Shown here: piece by piece, positions 1 through 11,206 of the stretch
How the letters are laid out: each line of letters starts with the position of its first letter
Numbering within the stretch: the stretch's first letter is position 1
Assembly (NCBI RefSeq): GCF_030445035.2
Contig: NC_080699.1
Location: 8,866,001-8,930,000, forward strand
Origin: Dasypus novemcinctus
Taxonomy: Eukaryota; Chordata; Mammalia; Cingulata; Dasypodidae
Direction of reading: 5' to 3'
Length of the DNA: 64,000 bases
Translations under genes and position numbers: made by a program
Notes under the pieces: model-generated
Databases searched by the model: none
What the model saw: only the letters and a program-made list of their open reading frames with translations
Told to the model about the DNA's origin: nothing

Positions 1-1270
1 ATGTAACATTTTATGTGATCTTTATATCTTTTAAAAATAAATTAAAAATATATATATTTTTAAAAGTAGCATGCAGTGGCCTGGGCAGCACGATGGCATA
101 GGGGAAAGAGCATGCACTGTGCTCACTGGCGGAAATCACCATACTGCTGTGGACAACGTCACCTGCCACCGTGGTGGCACATGAAGAGCTTGGATTCTGA
201 AGCCTCCCCAGAGGAGGCCGCTCCTGGCTGGCAGATGGCCTAAGAGGAGACGCCCCCTCGGGGGAGCTTGAAGGAGGGCAGGTCGGTCACTCAGCAGGTG
301 CTCTGGCGGAACCTGAGCCAGCACACGTGAGAAGTGCCCGAGGCGGGCGTGGGCATGGGTGCGTGATTCAAGTCTCCAGTGGTGATCCGGGAGGCTCTGG
401 CCAGCTTGAGAACCAGTGGCTTGGAGGACAGGTTTCCATTCGCTCTTCTTTTCCCGTCGCTGGTGAACAAGGTCATCTCACCGAAGGAAGTGGACCTGCC
501 GAGCCTGGGTGGGGGCTGGTCAGCTGGCACCCTAGGGTGCAAAGTTGACCCCCCCTTTTCCGACTCAGGATTTCCAGGTGGTTCCAGCAGCTCCGCCAAC
601 CACACGCCCCCACCAGAGAGGAGCCAGGGGCGAAGGCTCGTGTCTCCACGGACTGCCCCTGCTCGGGATCCGGAGCGGAGGGCTGGAAACACACTGTCCA
701 CGCGTGCCCTCGGCCACGCTCGGCCTGCGGTACCCGTCTCTTCCCTCAACGTGTTGTTCAACAGACCGGGTAGCAAACGGTCCACGAGCTTGCTCACGGT
801 GCCCGGGGGAAAAGGTCCCCACACTCCACGTTTGTCACGCACGACACACTCTGCAGTGTGGGCACCCTGCTCGCCCGGCTCTGTGGGTGGCGCTGGCCCT
901 GGGCCTGCAACACTTCAGCCCTTCTCTCATCCTCGCATCCTCAGGGTCTCTCCTGGGAACTAGAAGAATTCAAACTCAAAACAGCCGATCTTCAGAGGAG
1001 ACAGAGCCCTTCCCCTCTTACCTCCCCTTCGTTTAGACGAATGAGGCTTTCCTTGTCCTGCCAGAAGAGAAAACAGGCTATTATAAAACAAAGGTAGGGG
1101 TCACGCCCCCAACTCAGGTTTGGGGTCCGGAAAGGTTCTCTGAGGAAGTGGTATTTAAAATGAGATTGAAGGTCAAAGAAGGCGTTAGTGGGGGTGTGGT
1201 GTGTGTGTGTGTGGGGGGGGTGAGCAGAGTGGGGGGTTGCATGTTACTAAGGCCAGAAAAGAGAAACAGC
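1..1270. other. Intergenic DNA, no gene recognised
   Basis: Open frames up to about 190 codons occur on both strands at 290-1040. They overlap each other in several frames, sit in GC-rich sequence and show no domain I recognise. A (GT)n/G-rich run lies at 1195-1222. Confidence 0.5.
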
Positions 1271-1622
1271 ATGGGGAAGTGGATGTGGCTGGAGTGGTTG
1301 AGCTCCCACCTACCACAGGGCAGGTCCAGGCTCAGTCTGGTTCCTTCTAAAGAAGATGAGCAAGACAGGGAGCTGACACACGATGGCCTGGTGAGGCGAG
1401 CTGAGCAAAGAGATGACGCAACAAGAGGACATGGAGGAAAACATAATGAAAGACACAACAGAAGCAAGGAGCAGAGACAACTTAAGAAAATAGATTCGTC
1501 CCTCCCACGAGGGAGGTCCCAGGTTCAGTTCCCGGTGCCTCCTAAAAAAAACAAACAAACGAAGACCAGCACACAATGAGAGGGTGGGAAGAAATAAATA
1601 AGTAAAATAAATCGTTAAAAAA
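1271..1622 (+). repeat. DAS-SINE, dimeric old type
   Basis: Begins GGGGAAGTGGATGTGGCTGG with an A-box-like head. It contains GGCTCAGTCTGGTTCC, then a second partial head ending GGTCCCAGGTTCAGTTCCCG, and finishes in GAAATAAATAAGTAAAATAA. The two head-like parts match the two-part structure of the copies at 3.3 and 32.2 kb. The flanks are similar (AGAAACAGCATGG versus AGCAAAGCGGCATGG), a degraded target duplication. Confidence 0.85.
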
Positions 1623-1799
1623 GAGAGAGCAAAGCGGCATGGTATCTTTGAGGAACTGAGAGAATTATGACTGAGGTGGAGAGGGCGATGGCATGGGCGG
1701 GGCAGGGGGCGGCCACCATGGGGCACGTGGGCAGAGCAGGTGGAGAGTTACAAGCCACACTGAGGAGTCTGCACTGTATCCCAAGAACCAACTGGAACC

Positions 1800-2180
1800 A
1801 CTGATTTTTTTTTAACTTTTTATTTTGAAATCATTTCAGGACAGTTGCAAAAAGAACACAAACCCCTTACACACAACCCCAACCTACCCTCACCCAGACA
1901 CCCAGATAGGTCAATTTTTGACATTTGCCACATTTGCAGTAACTTTCTCTCTAGCCATCTAGCCATCTACTTTTGATTTTTTTACTAGAGAAGTTGTAGG
2001 TTTACCAAAAAGATCATGCAGAGAATGAGAAGTTCCCATATCCTCCCCCAATTAACACCTTGCATTAGTGATACACATGCTACAGTTGATGAACGAGTGT
2101 TATTACAGGTGTAACCCAGATTAGGGTTGTACAGTCTTGGTTTTTTTAATTCTAGTTCACATATTCGACTTAGAATTTCC
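1800..2180 (-). repeat. Ancient L1 3'-UTR fragments
   Basis: Plus-strand reading TTTTAACTTTTTATTTTGAA..., followed by AGAAGTTGTAGGTTTACCAA and AGTTCCCATATCCTCC, then a stretch on dates of TTGCATTAGTGATACACATG. These are the familiar reverse-complement phrases of old mammalian L1 3' ends. Two pieces appear joined near 1975. Assigned from family knowledge; subfamily not determined. Confidence 0.55.
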
Positions 2181-3332
2181 CTTTTTATCCATATTCAAAT
2201 ATATCATCTTGAGTGCTGTTAGCAGCAGTGAGGGTTTAATCACGGAGGGACACGTTAACAAGGAGGAAGTCACCCGGCCCGTAGCTCCCCTCCCTGCACG
2301 AACAGCTAAGACACCTAGGTGACTTTGGACTCCGCTGTATGTTTGCACTCTCATCAAATTTGAAATAACTTTGGTTTTCCGTGAATTGTTAATTCTAAAA
2401 AAAGCAATACCCTAAATATAAATGTAGGAAGCAACAGTTTGAGCTTTGTAGATATGTTCTAAATAAAATGAACTGATTAAAAATACCTGGAAATAAAAGA
2501 TTTACAATTCTATATTCTGTTTTTCAGTATGTTTTGTGTTACCTACCTAAACTTCTAGGGGGAAACCTTATGTGCTTTTTTTATCTGATTGGTTCTGGCA
2601 AGCTGGATGGGCATGGAGGAAGGGTTCTGGGATCTTTGGGTCCTTCAGCAACTCCCCTGCTAGGTATACCTTCAGGGGTGTCGGGGAAAGAAAGGTGCAT
2701 CTCCTGATCTGAGATGCTTTTCCAGGAATTAGGATCCAATCAGGAAGCAGAGAAGATACGAGCTCAAACCATTAACTAACAACGTTCAAGCAGGTGTGAA
2801 CTAACACCCAGCAGACCAAAAATGGGAATTAACATATCACAGTGTGCCATCCCCCAGAATAAGAATCTCTAGACGTGTGGCCTAAAATCTGCATTTTTAA
2901 AAAGGAACTCTTTCAAGACAAACACCAAAATTTAATAGCCACTAATAAGTGCTGCAAAGAACAAAAAGAAAGAAGTGAAGATGTCATTTTCCTATTGTTC
3001 AGAGAAGAGTCAGATGGCCAGGAGGCAGATTAGTCAGCATATGGCCTGGATGAGTCAGCGTGGAGGAAACCACTGACTTCCGCAGAGCTCACTCCCTTTT
3101 CTCAGGTTGCCATCATCCCGAAATGTGGGTGACCCTGCCACGAGAGCTGCCCTTGGCTCAGGGCTGGGCAGAGCACGAGATACGGTAAGGTCATCTTTCC
3201 TCACTGAGAAAGCCAGTGTGCAGGACATGGCCACCTGGGTCTCCAGAAGTATTGGGGTTCCATTTATTTCAGCCCATCGTGTCTTCTTACCCCTCTGCAG
3301 ATCTACATTCTAGGAACAAGGATGACTCACTT
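2181..3332. other. Intergenic DNA, nothing recognised
   Basis: AT-rich sequence with no credible coding frame (longest open frames 60-70 codons), RNA gene or clear repeat on reading both strands. Confidence 0.5.
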
Positions 3333-3343
3333 AAGATCTTCTT

Positions 3344-3699
3344 TTTTTTTTAAGATTTGTTTTATTTATTTATTTCTCTCCCCCCACCTCATCATTTACA
3401 TTTGCTGTGTCTGTTCATTGTGTGCTTGTCTTCCTTTTAGGAAGCACCGGGAACCAAACATGGGACCTTCCATGTGGGAGGGAGGTACCTAATCGTTTGA
3501 GCCACCTCAACTCCCTGTTTTCTTGTGTCTCTTACTATATTTTCCTCCTTGTGGCTCTAGTTGCATCAGCTCATTGCACCAGCCCATCATGTCAGTTTGC
3601 TCTCTTGCTTGTCTTCTTTAGGAGGTACTGGGAACCGAAGCCGGGACCTCCCATGTGGTAGGTGGGAGCTTAGTTGCTTGAGCCACATCTGCTTCTTTC
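3344..3699 (-). repeat. DAS-SINE, dimeric old type
   Basis: The reverse complement carries two tRNA-like heads (plus strand GGAAGCACCGGGAACCAAAC near 3440 and AGGAGGTACTGGGAACCGAA near 3620) and an A-rich tail seen as the T-run at 3344. Perfect 11-bp target duplication AAGATCTTCTT at 3333-3343 and 3700-3710. Confidence 0.92.
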
Positions 3700-3710
3700 A
3701 AGATCTTCTT

Positions 3711-4257
3711 GAAGCAAATTTTGTCCCTAAAGTAGACATTCTCAAAAGTAGCTTAAGAAGCCTGGCAGTTCCCCTTCTCTGGGGACAAATCACATTCTCA
3801 GAACATAAGGATTGTCAAAGGCAGGCTAGCTCAAATTCCTCCAGCCCGATTGAGACAGGAGGGTTCAGGGTGGTGGAAAGTTCCACCTACTTGAACCTGC
3901 AAGAGTTGGGGGTGGCCGCAGAACGCCCTAACCTCCACGTCAACGACTTTCTTCAAGACTTGTTGGTTCTACACACATTTCCATCTGTTCTGTGAGCTAG
4001 GGTAAAAATAACCAAGTCTTCTCTTTGCACGGCACTTTTCAATCTAGGAAAGTCCTTGTAGGCAGCGTCTCATTGATGTTCCTCAACCGGGGTTGTCACT
4101 TAGTCCATGGACACTGAGGCTGGTCTGACCATTCCCTTTGGAGTTTCGCACACTGAGGGTCACAATTTTTTTTCAGGCTTTCTTTCTTTTGCCTTTTCTC
4201 TACTACCTTTTTCCTCTCAATAACTTTTCTCTATGCCCTCTCCAGCTCATTGTATAT
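3711..4257. other. Intergenic DNA, nothing recognised
   Basis: No credible coding frame or repeat identified; a 144-codon open frame spans the neighbouring SINE and has no recognisable domain. Confidence 0.45.
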
Positions 4258-4261
4258 GGAC

Positions 4262-4855
4262 TGATGTGGGCTATGGGTGGGAAGCTGTTTATCTCTTCGT
4301 AGATAACCTGAGCTGTGTGTGGGGGACAGTGAGAAGCTGTCCTTGGTAACCACGGCAACAACTCCAGTCCCAGGAAACAATTTAGCAACGCAAACTCTAT
4401 ATACATACCAGTCAGTCCAGAGGGACTCTGATAATAGTGATGCTGAAACTTAAATAAACTTAAACTTGACCTCAAAAGGGAAATATAATATAGCCTGTGC
4501 ATGAATTTAAAATTATCAAATTCTGTGTTCAAGTGTGCCTAGAAATCCAATTGAGTAATATAGGCCTTTTAGACTTTTAATGTTCAGAAAGGATGTGTAT
4601 TCAAGGTTGCATCCAGAACAATGTGGGCGATATGCTAATTCAAACCCTATCTTGTACTCAGACACTACACTTAACAGGAAGGTCGTTTTCTTTGATAAAA
4701 GCACCATTTGACTCCCCACCCTGTATAAAAGGATTTTGAACAGAACGCTCCCGAGTCTGGCTGGCTGTAAATAAATCTTTTTCCTTCCCAAAATTATTTC
4801 TGAGTCCTGGCCTTTCTATACACAAATAATTGAACCTCTCTCGACTTCCACAACA
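4262..4855 (+). repeat. Solo LTR of the 34-49 kb ERV family, with GGAC target duplication
   Basis: 594 bp beginning TGATGTGGGCTATGGGTGGG and ending TCGACTTCCACAACA. It shares its first ~150 bp (including ATCTCTTCGTAGATAACCTG) and its last ~120 bp (TGTATAAAAGG TATA region, GTAAATAAATC polyadenylation signal, TTCCTGAGTCCTGGCC-like end) with the 479-bp LTRs at 34.1, 40.4, 42.0 and 49.0 kb. The middle of U3 differs. Exact 4-bp target duplication GGAC at 4258-4261 and 4856-4859. No interior remains, so it is a product of LTR-LTR recombination. Confidence 0.93.
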
Positions 4856-5154
4856 GGACAACAATATTAACCTTTGATGATAATACCATGATTATTAAAA
4901 AATCTACGAGGAGTAATGAATGAATCCTATCCTCAAGAGGACAATGTTTTAGTTGCCTCTCTTCCAGTGGAGATAAAGGAAACTGCAAATAATCATGAAA
5001 TAGGGTAAGGCATGTACTGAACATCCATTTTTGTTTAGTTTTGTTTGTTCGTCTGATTCCCCTACTTACTTAAAGAAACTTTTAGTCCAGTTCATGATGA
5101 GTGCCTCCCTCTTAAGCTGAGAGAAATAGATTCTTTCTAGAGCTTGCATTTTTA

Positions 5155-5242
5155 AAATGTTTTTATCTAATAACATACACACTTTAAAATTTCCCCTTTT
5201 AACCACATTAAAACATATCATTCAGTGCTGTTAATTATGTTC
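5155..5242 (-). repeat. Ancient L1 3'-end fragment
   Basis: AAATTTCCCCTTTTAACCAC followed by TTCAGTGCTGTTAATTATGT matches the old L1 3'-UTR phrase also present at 29966-30060 and 53250-53310 in this window. Confidence 0.5.
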
Positions 5243-6695
5243 TAGAATTTGATTCTGGAGTAAAATAATATAAAACAGTGGCAGTTGGACAGAATCACTC
5301 CGATGACAGTGTGCAGAGAAAGCCCCAATTCCTGCTCCTGAGCTACCATGATGCTGCTGGAGATTGTCCTTCCTACTCTTAGGGAATTTAGCTGTTCCTT
5401 CAATTTTGTGAACCACCCAGAATCCTTAGCCAGTGTTGGGTTCTGGTCTTGGCACTGAAGGACCCCTGAATGATACAAAGTGGATTAGAAGCCGAGAGGC
5501 ACTGGGTGCTGTGTTTGTCCGGTGTGATGAGAGGCTTCGTGGAGAAGTTGGGTATCCAACAGACATCCTTCCAGGGGGCCACCCTCTCTGTCTCCGCTTC
5601 TGCTTCTACCACGAAAGGAGTCCCTCTGCTCTCCTCTGGGTAAGGCTTGGGCCACTCAGGGGTTCTTCTTCCTCACGATTTCTGCCCATCACCTCTTCTC
5701 TGTTTCTCTCCACTCCTCTCTACCCTGGTGCCTGTGGGTTCCCTGGTCTTGCATTCAAACTTCCCAGGGGAAAGTAAGGGATCAGAATAAGCTGTCATCC
5801 AATATAGAATACTTGTTAGACAAAGTCCTCCTGTCCAATCGACTTAGAGGCCACTGTCCAGGCTCTAGATGCCTGGCCAGAAGCTTTGGACAGGACAGCA
5901 GGAGTCTGTCACAGGGCATGGTGACCTCTGACCATGGACCTGTGGGAGGACTGTGGACAGGACAGATGTGAAGGACGCTGTGTCTGGGACAGGCTCCGGG
6001 GTGATCTGGATTTACCCTAGAGGCAACTGAGAAGGCACGGCAGGTTTCAAACAAAGACTGACTGCTAGAATATGGTTTAGGAAGATCAGTTATAATCGTT
6101 TGGGGAAAGGATTGCCAGGGCAGGGTGCAGGACAGTTGAGGCTATTGTAAGAGATTATCGGAAAAAAGAAAAAAAAAAAAATGAGGTTCTCAGGTCCTCC
6201 CTGAACTAGGAAGAGGCAGCGGGAGTAGAAATAGGGGGTAGAGAAGGAAGTCATTTAGAATAATCGGGCAACTGACTGGACGGAGGAGGGGAGGAAGAAG
6301 GAACTGTCAAAAATAACTCTGAAGTTCTGAATTTGTGTGACAATACCAAAAATAGTAATAAGGAAATTCAAACCGGCTTTTGGAAAGACAGGGAGGATGA
6401 ATTGCACTTGAGACATAGTCACGTGAAGGTGTAAGATGCCTTACAGTGATCAGAATCAATGACTTTAAAACAAAAAATACATATATATATATATATTTAA
6501 AATTTTAATATGGAAGCCTTTCTTTAAATGAAATCTTAAGAGAAAGTCCAGTATATGTAGAAAGATAAAAGTATTCTTGAGGTGGTGATGTGTCCCAAGA
6601 GGGTATACCAGAGCCTTCCCCCTTGGGCTTCACTCATTACTTCTCACCCTAAACCAACCCCTCAGAGGCCTCTTTGATGGTTCGTGGAATGTGGT
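5243..6695. other. Intergenic DNA, no gene
   Basis: Open frames to 114 codons at 5433-5777 have no recognisable domain. A (TA)n run lies at 6479-6498 and an A-run at 6160-6182. Nothing else identified. Confidence 0.45.
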
Positions 6696-6699
6696 TTGA

Positions 6700-6885
6700 A
6701 AACCAGCGCTCTGACTTCTACAGATGAGGGAACTGCGGTCCTCTTATCACTAGGCACCAGCTTTAGGGAGATAAGAGAAGAATCATCAACCATAAGAGAC
6801 AAAGCAAATTCCCCAAGGTCACACAGCTGGTCAGTAATAGACCGAGAACTAACTCGCAGGCTCTCTGATTCACAGTTCATTAATG
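6700..6885 (-). repeat. MIR interrupted by a foreign ~60-bp segment
   Basis: ACAGATGAGGGAACTGCGG (6720-6738) and AAATTCCCCAAGGTCACACA GCTGGTCAG (6805-6833) are the two neighbouring parts of a MIR core in reverse orientation. Between them lie about 60 bp not belonging to MIR, including a 44-bp stretch also found at 31011-31054. Confidence 0.65.
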
Positions 6886-7059
6886 AAGTATGGACTACTG
6901 GAAGGATAAAAACAAATCAAGAAAAAAAAAACAATAAAAATAAGTTTCCCTGGTCCAAAACGGGAGAGAATTCCTGCCTATTTCTTTTTCAGCATTTACT
7001 TCAGATAATTTGTAAGTTATTTCTCTGTCCTTTTGAAATGTAAATTTTTCTTAAAAGGT

Positions 7060-7740
7060 TCATGAAGCCCCTTGCAAAATTCACAGCTCAAGAATGTTTC
7101 CTCTGAAGTTAGATCATGGCTTAGCTCTGACAGCAACCAACCCTGCTAACTTGTCTCTAGGGAACTGTTTCAGAAAGGATTCCTTGTAAATGTTTCATAA
7201 TGTATCTCTCTGAAATACTCATAAAATAGCAAACTAAAGATCCCTATGAGCTATCAGTGTTCTAGTATTGCATGTTACTAAGTATTTGAAATAAAGATGT
7301 TTGCATAAAACCAAATTGAATCATTATTATGACAAGTGTGTTTAATTTTGACAGTAATTATATGTTGTAAGAGGTTTGCTTGGAGACAGTTTCCAAAACC
7401 ATTTCGGTAACTTAAGTATGTAAAGTATATACAATGTGTTTTTTATTAAGGAAAAAGAAAGTAATTTTGTCCTAGGATAAAATGACTGATTAAGAAAGAG
7501 GAAAATGTGGGACAAAACCTGAATGAATACAGAAAGTACAGAAGGGTCACAGAAAAGGAATTTTTGTAGTCAAAGTTGTACAAGATTTGACGGGTCTATC
7601 CATAGAATTTTAAAAGTCTTAGTATCAGCTTGTATAGTGATGCAAAACTAAAATTAGTTTCTTCTCTGTTAAAGTGACAAAGTTTCTTAAATCATTAGTG
7701 TGTCTTAGTAAAAGGTTTTCTCAAGTACCTGGACCACTTC
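7060..7740 (+). repeat. Fragment resembling the ERV noncoding interior
   Basis: Shares blocks with the interior of the betaretroviral element: CAGCAACCAA...CCTGC..ACTTG then TATTGCATGTTACTAAGTAT (7133-7290 versus 17716-17785) and TTTTGTCCTAGGATAAAATG ACT (7466-7488 versus TTTTGTCCTAAAGTAAGATGGCT at 17470-17492). Block order differs between the two sites. No coding frame. It looks like an old, LTR-less piece of noncoding ERV interior. Confidence 0.55.
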
Positions 7741-7756
7741 TTAGAAAAGTAATCAC

Positions 7757-9766
7757 AAAAGATGGTGTCTGAGTGAGTGCATCTTATTATAGTCTCCCCT
7801 GCAAAGAAGCGGCTGGGCAGCATTGGAAATTCTTCAGAACCAGGCTGTTTCGGGATTTTGCAGGGCAGGAGGTGTCTGGACATCGATTTGGCGGGACTGT
7901 GACAGAGAAGATTCCTGTAAAAGGTAGAATTGAGGCTCTCTTACACAGAGATAGGGGTTGTGCGCAGGATGCTCCCCGCTGTGGAGGGTGGCGTGGCAGT
8001 GGTGATTCCTGGAGGCTCTGTGATGCTGGGGAATTCATAAGCCCTGAGCCGGCTATTCAGGGGCTTGCAGGGCAGGAGGTCTTTGGAAACCGATTTGGTG
8101 AGACAGAGATGGAGTTTTTGTGAGGCGTGGAATTTTGGGTTTCTGACATGGATATCAGCGCTTCTGGCTAGAGCCCCGCCCCCTAGGCCTGGCTGCCGAT
8201 CTGCAGCAGTCCTTAAATCGGTCGCAATAAAAGGGCATCACCAGTAGGCTGTTTCGGGGGCTTGCAGAGACGGAGGTGGCTGGAAGCCGATTATGTGAAA
8301 CAGACGGAGGAGTCTTTTGCGAGGTGGGGAATTTTGGATTTCTGACACGGAGTTCAGCGCTTCCGGCTAGAGCCCCACCCCCTAGGCCTGGCTGCTAATC
8401 TGCAGTGGTCCTTAAATCAGTTGCAATAAAGAGGCGCCCCCAGCAGGCTGTTTCGGGGGCTTGCAGGGCGGGAGGTGTCCTGAAGTCGAATTGGTGACAC
8501 AGTGACAGAAGAGACTCTTGTGAGAGGGGGAATTTTGGGTTTCTGACACAGAGGTCAGAGTTTGCATATGTGACCCCCCTCATAGGGCTGGCACCCAGCT
8601 GCAGGGATCCCTGAAGGCTGTGTTGCACTGCGGTGCTCCCAGGCTTCCAGGCTCTGGATTACAGGTTGCCAGGTCTGTGTCCCCTAAACCCTGGTGGCCC
8701 ACACCGCAGAGACTCACACCTCTTGAGTCTGCAATATCACAGATTCCCATCCCTGAATCCACCACGCCCTGAGGTCCATCTGAGGTCCTTCATTGTCCTA
8801 GCCCTTGAGGTTTGCGGTTTGTTTTGTTTGTTTGTTTGTTTTTTGTTTTCTCTTTCCTTTTTCTCTTTTTTCTTTTTTTCTTTTCTTTTTTATTATCCTG
8901 GTTGCTAATATTGCATTATCTCCTAGTCTTTTCTTCCATTGTATCCCCCAAGGTCTTTTTTCATTTATTTAGCTTTTTTTTGTTTTGTTTTGTTTTTGTT
9001 TTTTCTTTCAATTTCTTATTTTCATTTTCTTGCTTGTTTCCCTCCCTTCTCTTTGCACACCCCCCGTTTTTTCTTCTTTTTTTTTTTCTTTTCCCTTTTT
9101 TTCTTCTTGTTTTATTTTATCTTAATTTTACAATAGGTGCTGCTGGGAACACCTCACATTTGCTGGGTTTCTCATCCTCCATTGCCTCATTTCTATGTGA
9201 ATTGATTTTGGCCACCTACACTATCCCTTTTCTCCCACATCTTGATATCCTCCATCATCTACTGTCTCTCCTACATACCACCTCCCTTTCTTTGGTCCCC
9301 AAATTGTCTAACATTTAATTTCTAATACCTTTGTTTTGTTTTCTGTCTTTTATCCACTCTTGATACTATTGTCTTTCTTTTCTCTTTCCCTCCCCCATGA
9401 AAACACTGGCTTTTTAATTCATATTATATTCCTCCCATATTCAGTCGACTACCCCATTATAGGTACTCTACTTACTGCTATAACTCTACACAACTTACAT
9501 GAGTCTAATACCCATCCTCCCAGATCTCATATTTTTGCTCTGGTAACATTTATTACCAATACTACTTTACACATTTTCCTGTTTTACACAATTGCCTATC
9601 CCTGGCCCTAACATTTTCCTTCAAAGTGAACTCAGCCAGCAACAAGAAATTAGAATAAGAACAAAGTGACAAAGAGAAGATATAACACTTACGCAAAAAC
9701 AACTGCTAATTAATCCCCAAGCCTAGACAAAGAAACTAAGGAACTGATTAAACCCATCAAGATAAA
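7757..9766 (+). promoter_or_regulatory. L1 5' region with ~200-bp monomers and a pyrimidine tract
   Basis: The phrase GGCTGTTTCGGGGGCTTGCAG (variants) recurs at about 7843, 8051, 8247 and 8446, a spacing of 196-208 bp, each followed by GGGAGGTGTC and GAAATTTTGGGTTTCTGACA-like text. This looks like tandem promoter monomers, as known for mouse L1. A 300-bp T-rich tract (8805-9130) follows, then an AT-rich leader up to ORF1. Promoter role is inferred from position. Confidence 0.6.
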
Positions 9767-10737
9767 ATGATGACCAGACAGCAACAAAAAGCTACAAACC
9801 AAACCAGTAATCAGGAAAACATGGCTGAATCCAATGAACAAACTAAAAACCAGGAAGGGGAGCAGAACTTTGGACAAGTAATTAAAGATCTCAGAACATA
9901 TATCAGAGACAAATTTAATGAAGTAAAGGAAGAGTTTAACAATATGAAGAAAACACTTGGAGAGGAAATTGCAGACATATGTAAAAGGATAACAGATATG
10001 ATGGGAATGAACACCACAGTTCAAGAAATCAAAAATACACTCACAGCAAATAGCAGCAGATTAGAAGAGGCAGAGAAAGAATTAGCAATGTGGAAGACAG
10101 TACATTGGAAATCAAACAGATAGTAGAATTGATCGATAAAAAGATAGAAAAAATCCAGCTAGGACTTAGGAACCTGAATGACAATGCAAAACACACAAAC
10201 ATATGTATTATAGGCATCCCAGAAGGAGAAGAGAAGGGAAAGGGGTCAGAAGGGGTGTTGCAGGAAATAATGGCTGAAAACTTCCCAAATCTACTGAGAG
10301 AGACAAATGTACACATCCAAGAAGCACAACGCACCCCAAACATCATAAACCCCAACAGGCCCACCCCAAGACATATACTTGTCAAATTATCCAATGTTCA
10401 AGACAAAGAAAAAATTCTAAAAGTAGCAAGAGAAAAGAAAACCATCACTTACAAGGGAGGCTCCATAAGATTAAGAGCTGATTTCTCATCTGAAACCATG
10501 GAGGCAAGAAGGCAGTGGTATGATATAGTCAAGGTACTAAAAGAAAAAAATTTCCAAATGAGAATACTCTACCCAGCTAAACTAACATTCAAAAATGATG
10601 GAGAGTTCAAAATATTCACAGATAAACAGAAATTGAAAGAGTATGCCAACAAGAAATGTCCACTTCAAGAAATACTGAAGGCAGTTCTGCAGGAAGAAAG
10701 GAAAAAACAGGACAGGCAGAGTTGGAGGAGAGTGTAA
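9767..10737 (+). pseudogene. L1 ORF1 (RNA-binding chaperone), frameshifted
   Basis: Encodes the L1 nucleic-acid-binding protein that coats L1 RNA. The first frame (118 codons from ATG 9767) has a Gln/Asn/Glu-rich start and a heptad-like coiled coil (about residues 40-110), and stops at 10121-10123. The second frame (from about 10090 to stop 10737) carries the RRM-like part (CIIGIPEGEE) and the C-terminal domain signature RPTPRHILVKLSN, ending in a basic tail. A single frameshift near 10085-10120 separates the coiled coil from the rest. Length is normal for L1 ORF1 (~320 residues). Identified by these conserved L1 ORF1 signatures. Confidence 0.93.
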
Positions 10738-10829
10738 GAACAATAAAAAAGAAAAAAGAGAAGAAAAAAAATAAAATATGACAAACACAAGTCCAATCAA
10801 AGTATGGCTAACATAAATAATTCCTTGAA

Positions 10830-11200
10830 ATGGACTTTGGCCCAGTGGTTAGGGCATCCGTCTACCATATGGGAGGTCCGCGGTTCAAACCCCGGGCCTC
10901 CTTGACCCGTGTGGAGCTGGCCATGCGCAGCGCTGATGCGCGCAAGGAGTGCCGTGCCATGCAAGGGTGTCCCCTGCGTGGGGGAGCCCCATGCACAAGG
11001 AGTGCGCCCGTCAGGAAAGCCGCCCAGTGTGAAAAGAAAGAGCAGCCTGCCCAGGAATGGCGCCGCCCACACTTCCCGTGCCGCTGACGACAACAGAAGC
11101 GGGCAAAGAAACAAGACGCAGCAAACAGACACCAAGAACAGACAACCAGGGGAGGGGGGGGGAATTAAATAAATAAATAAATCTTTAAAAAAATAATAAT
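10830..11200 (+). repeat. DAS-SINE between L1 ORF1 and ORF2
   Basis: The tRNA-like head has an A box (TGGCCCAGTGGTTAGGGC) and B box (CGCGGTTCAAACCCCGGGCC), a GC-rich body, then AATAAATAAATAAATC and an A/T tail. Target duplication AATAATTCCTTGAA at 10816-10829 and 11201-11214. Young-type single-headed copy. Confidence 0.95.
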
Positions 11201-11206
11201 AATAAT

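Noticed and set aside
290-1036. Overlapping frames of 163-194 codons at the left end
   Set aside because: GC-rich region open in many frames at once, no recognisable domain, no conserved start or splice structure.
8812-9318. 168-codon Phe/Leu-rich frame
   Set aside because: It is the T-rich tract of the L1 5' region; low-complexity translation, not a membrane protein.
10830-10910. tRNA-gene-like sequence with A and B boxes
   Set aside because: It is the head of a DAS-SINE with body, tail and target duplication. The same applies to the other nine copies; none is a tRNA gene.
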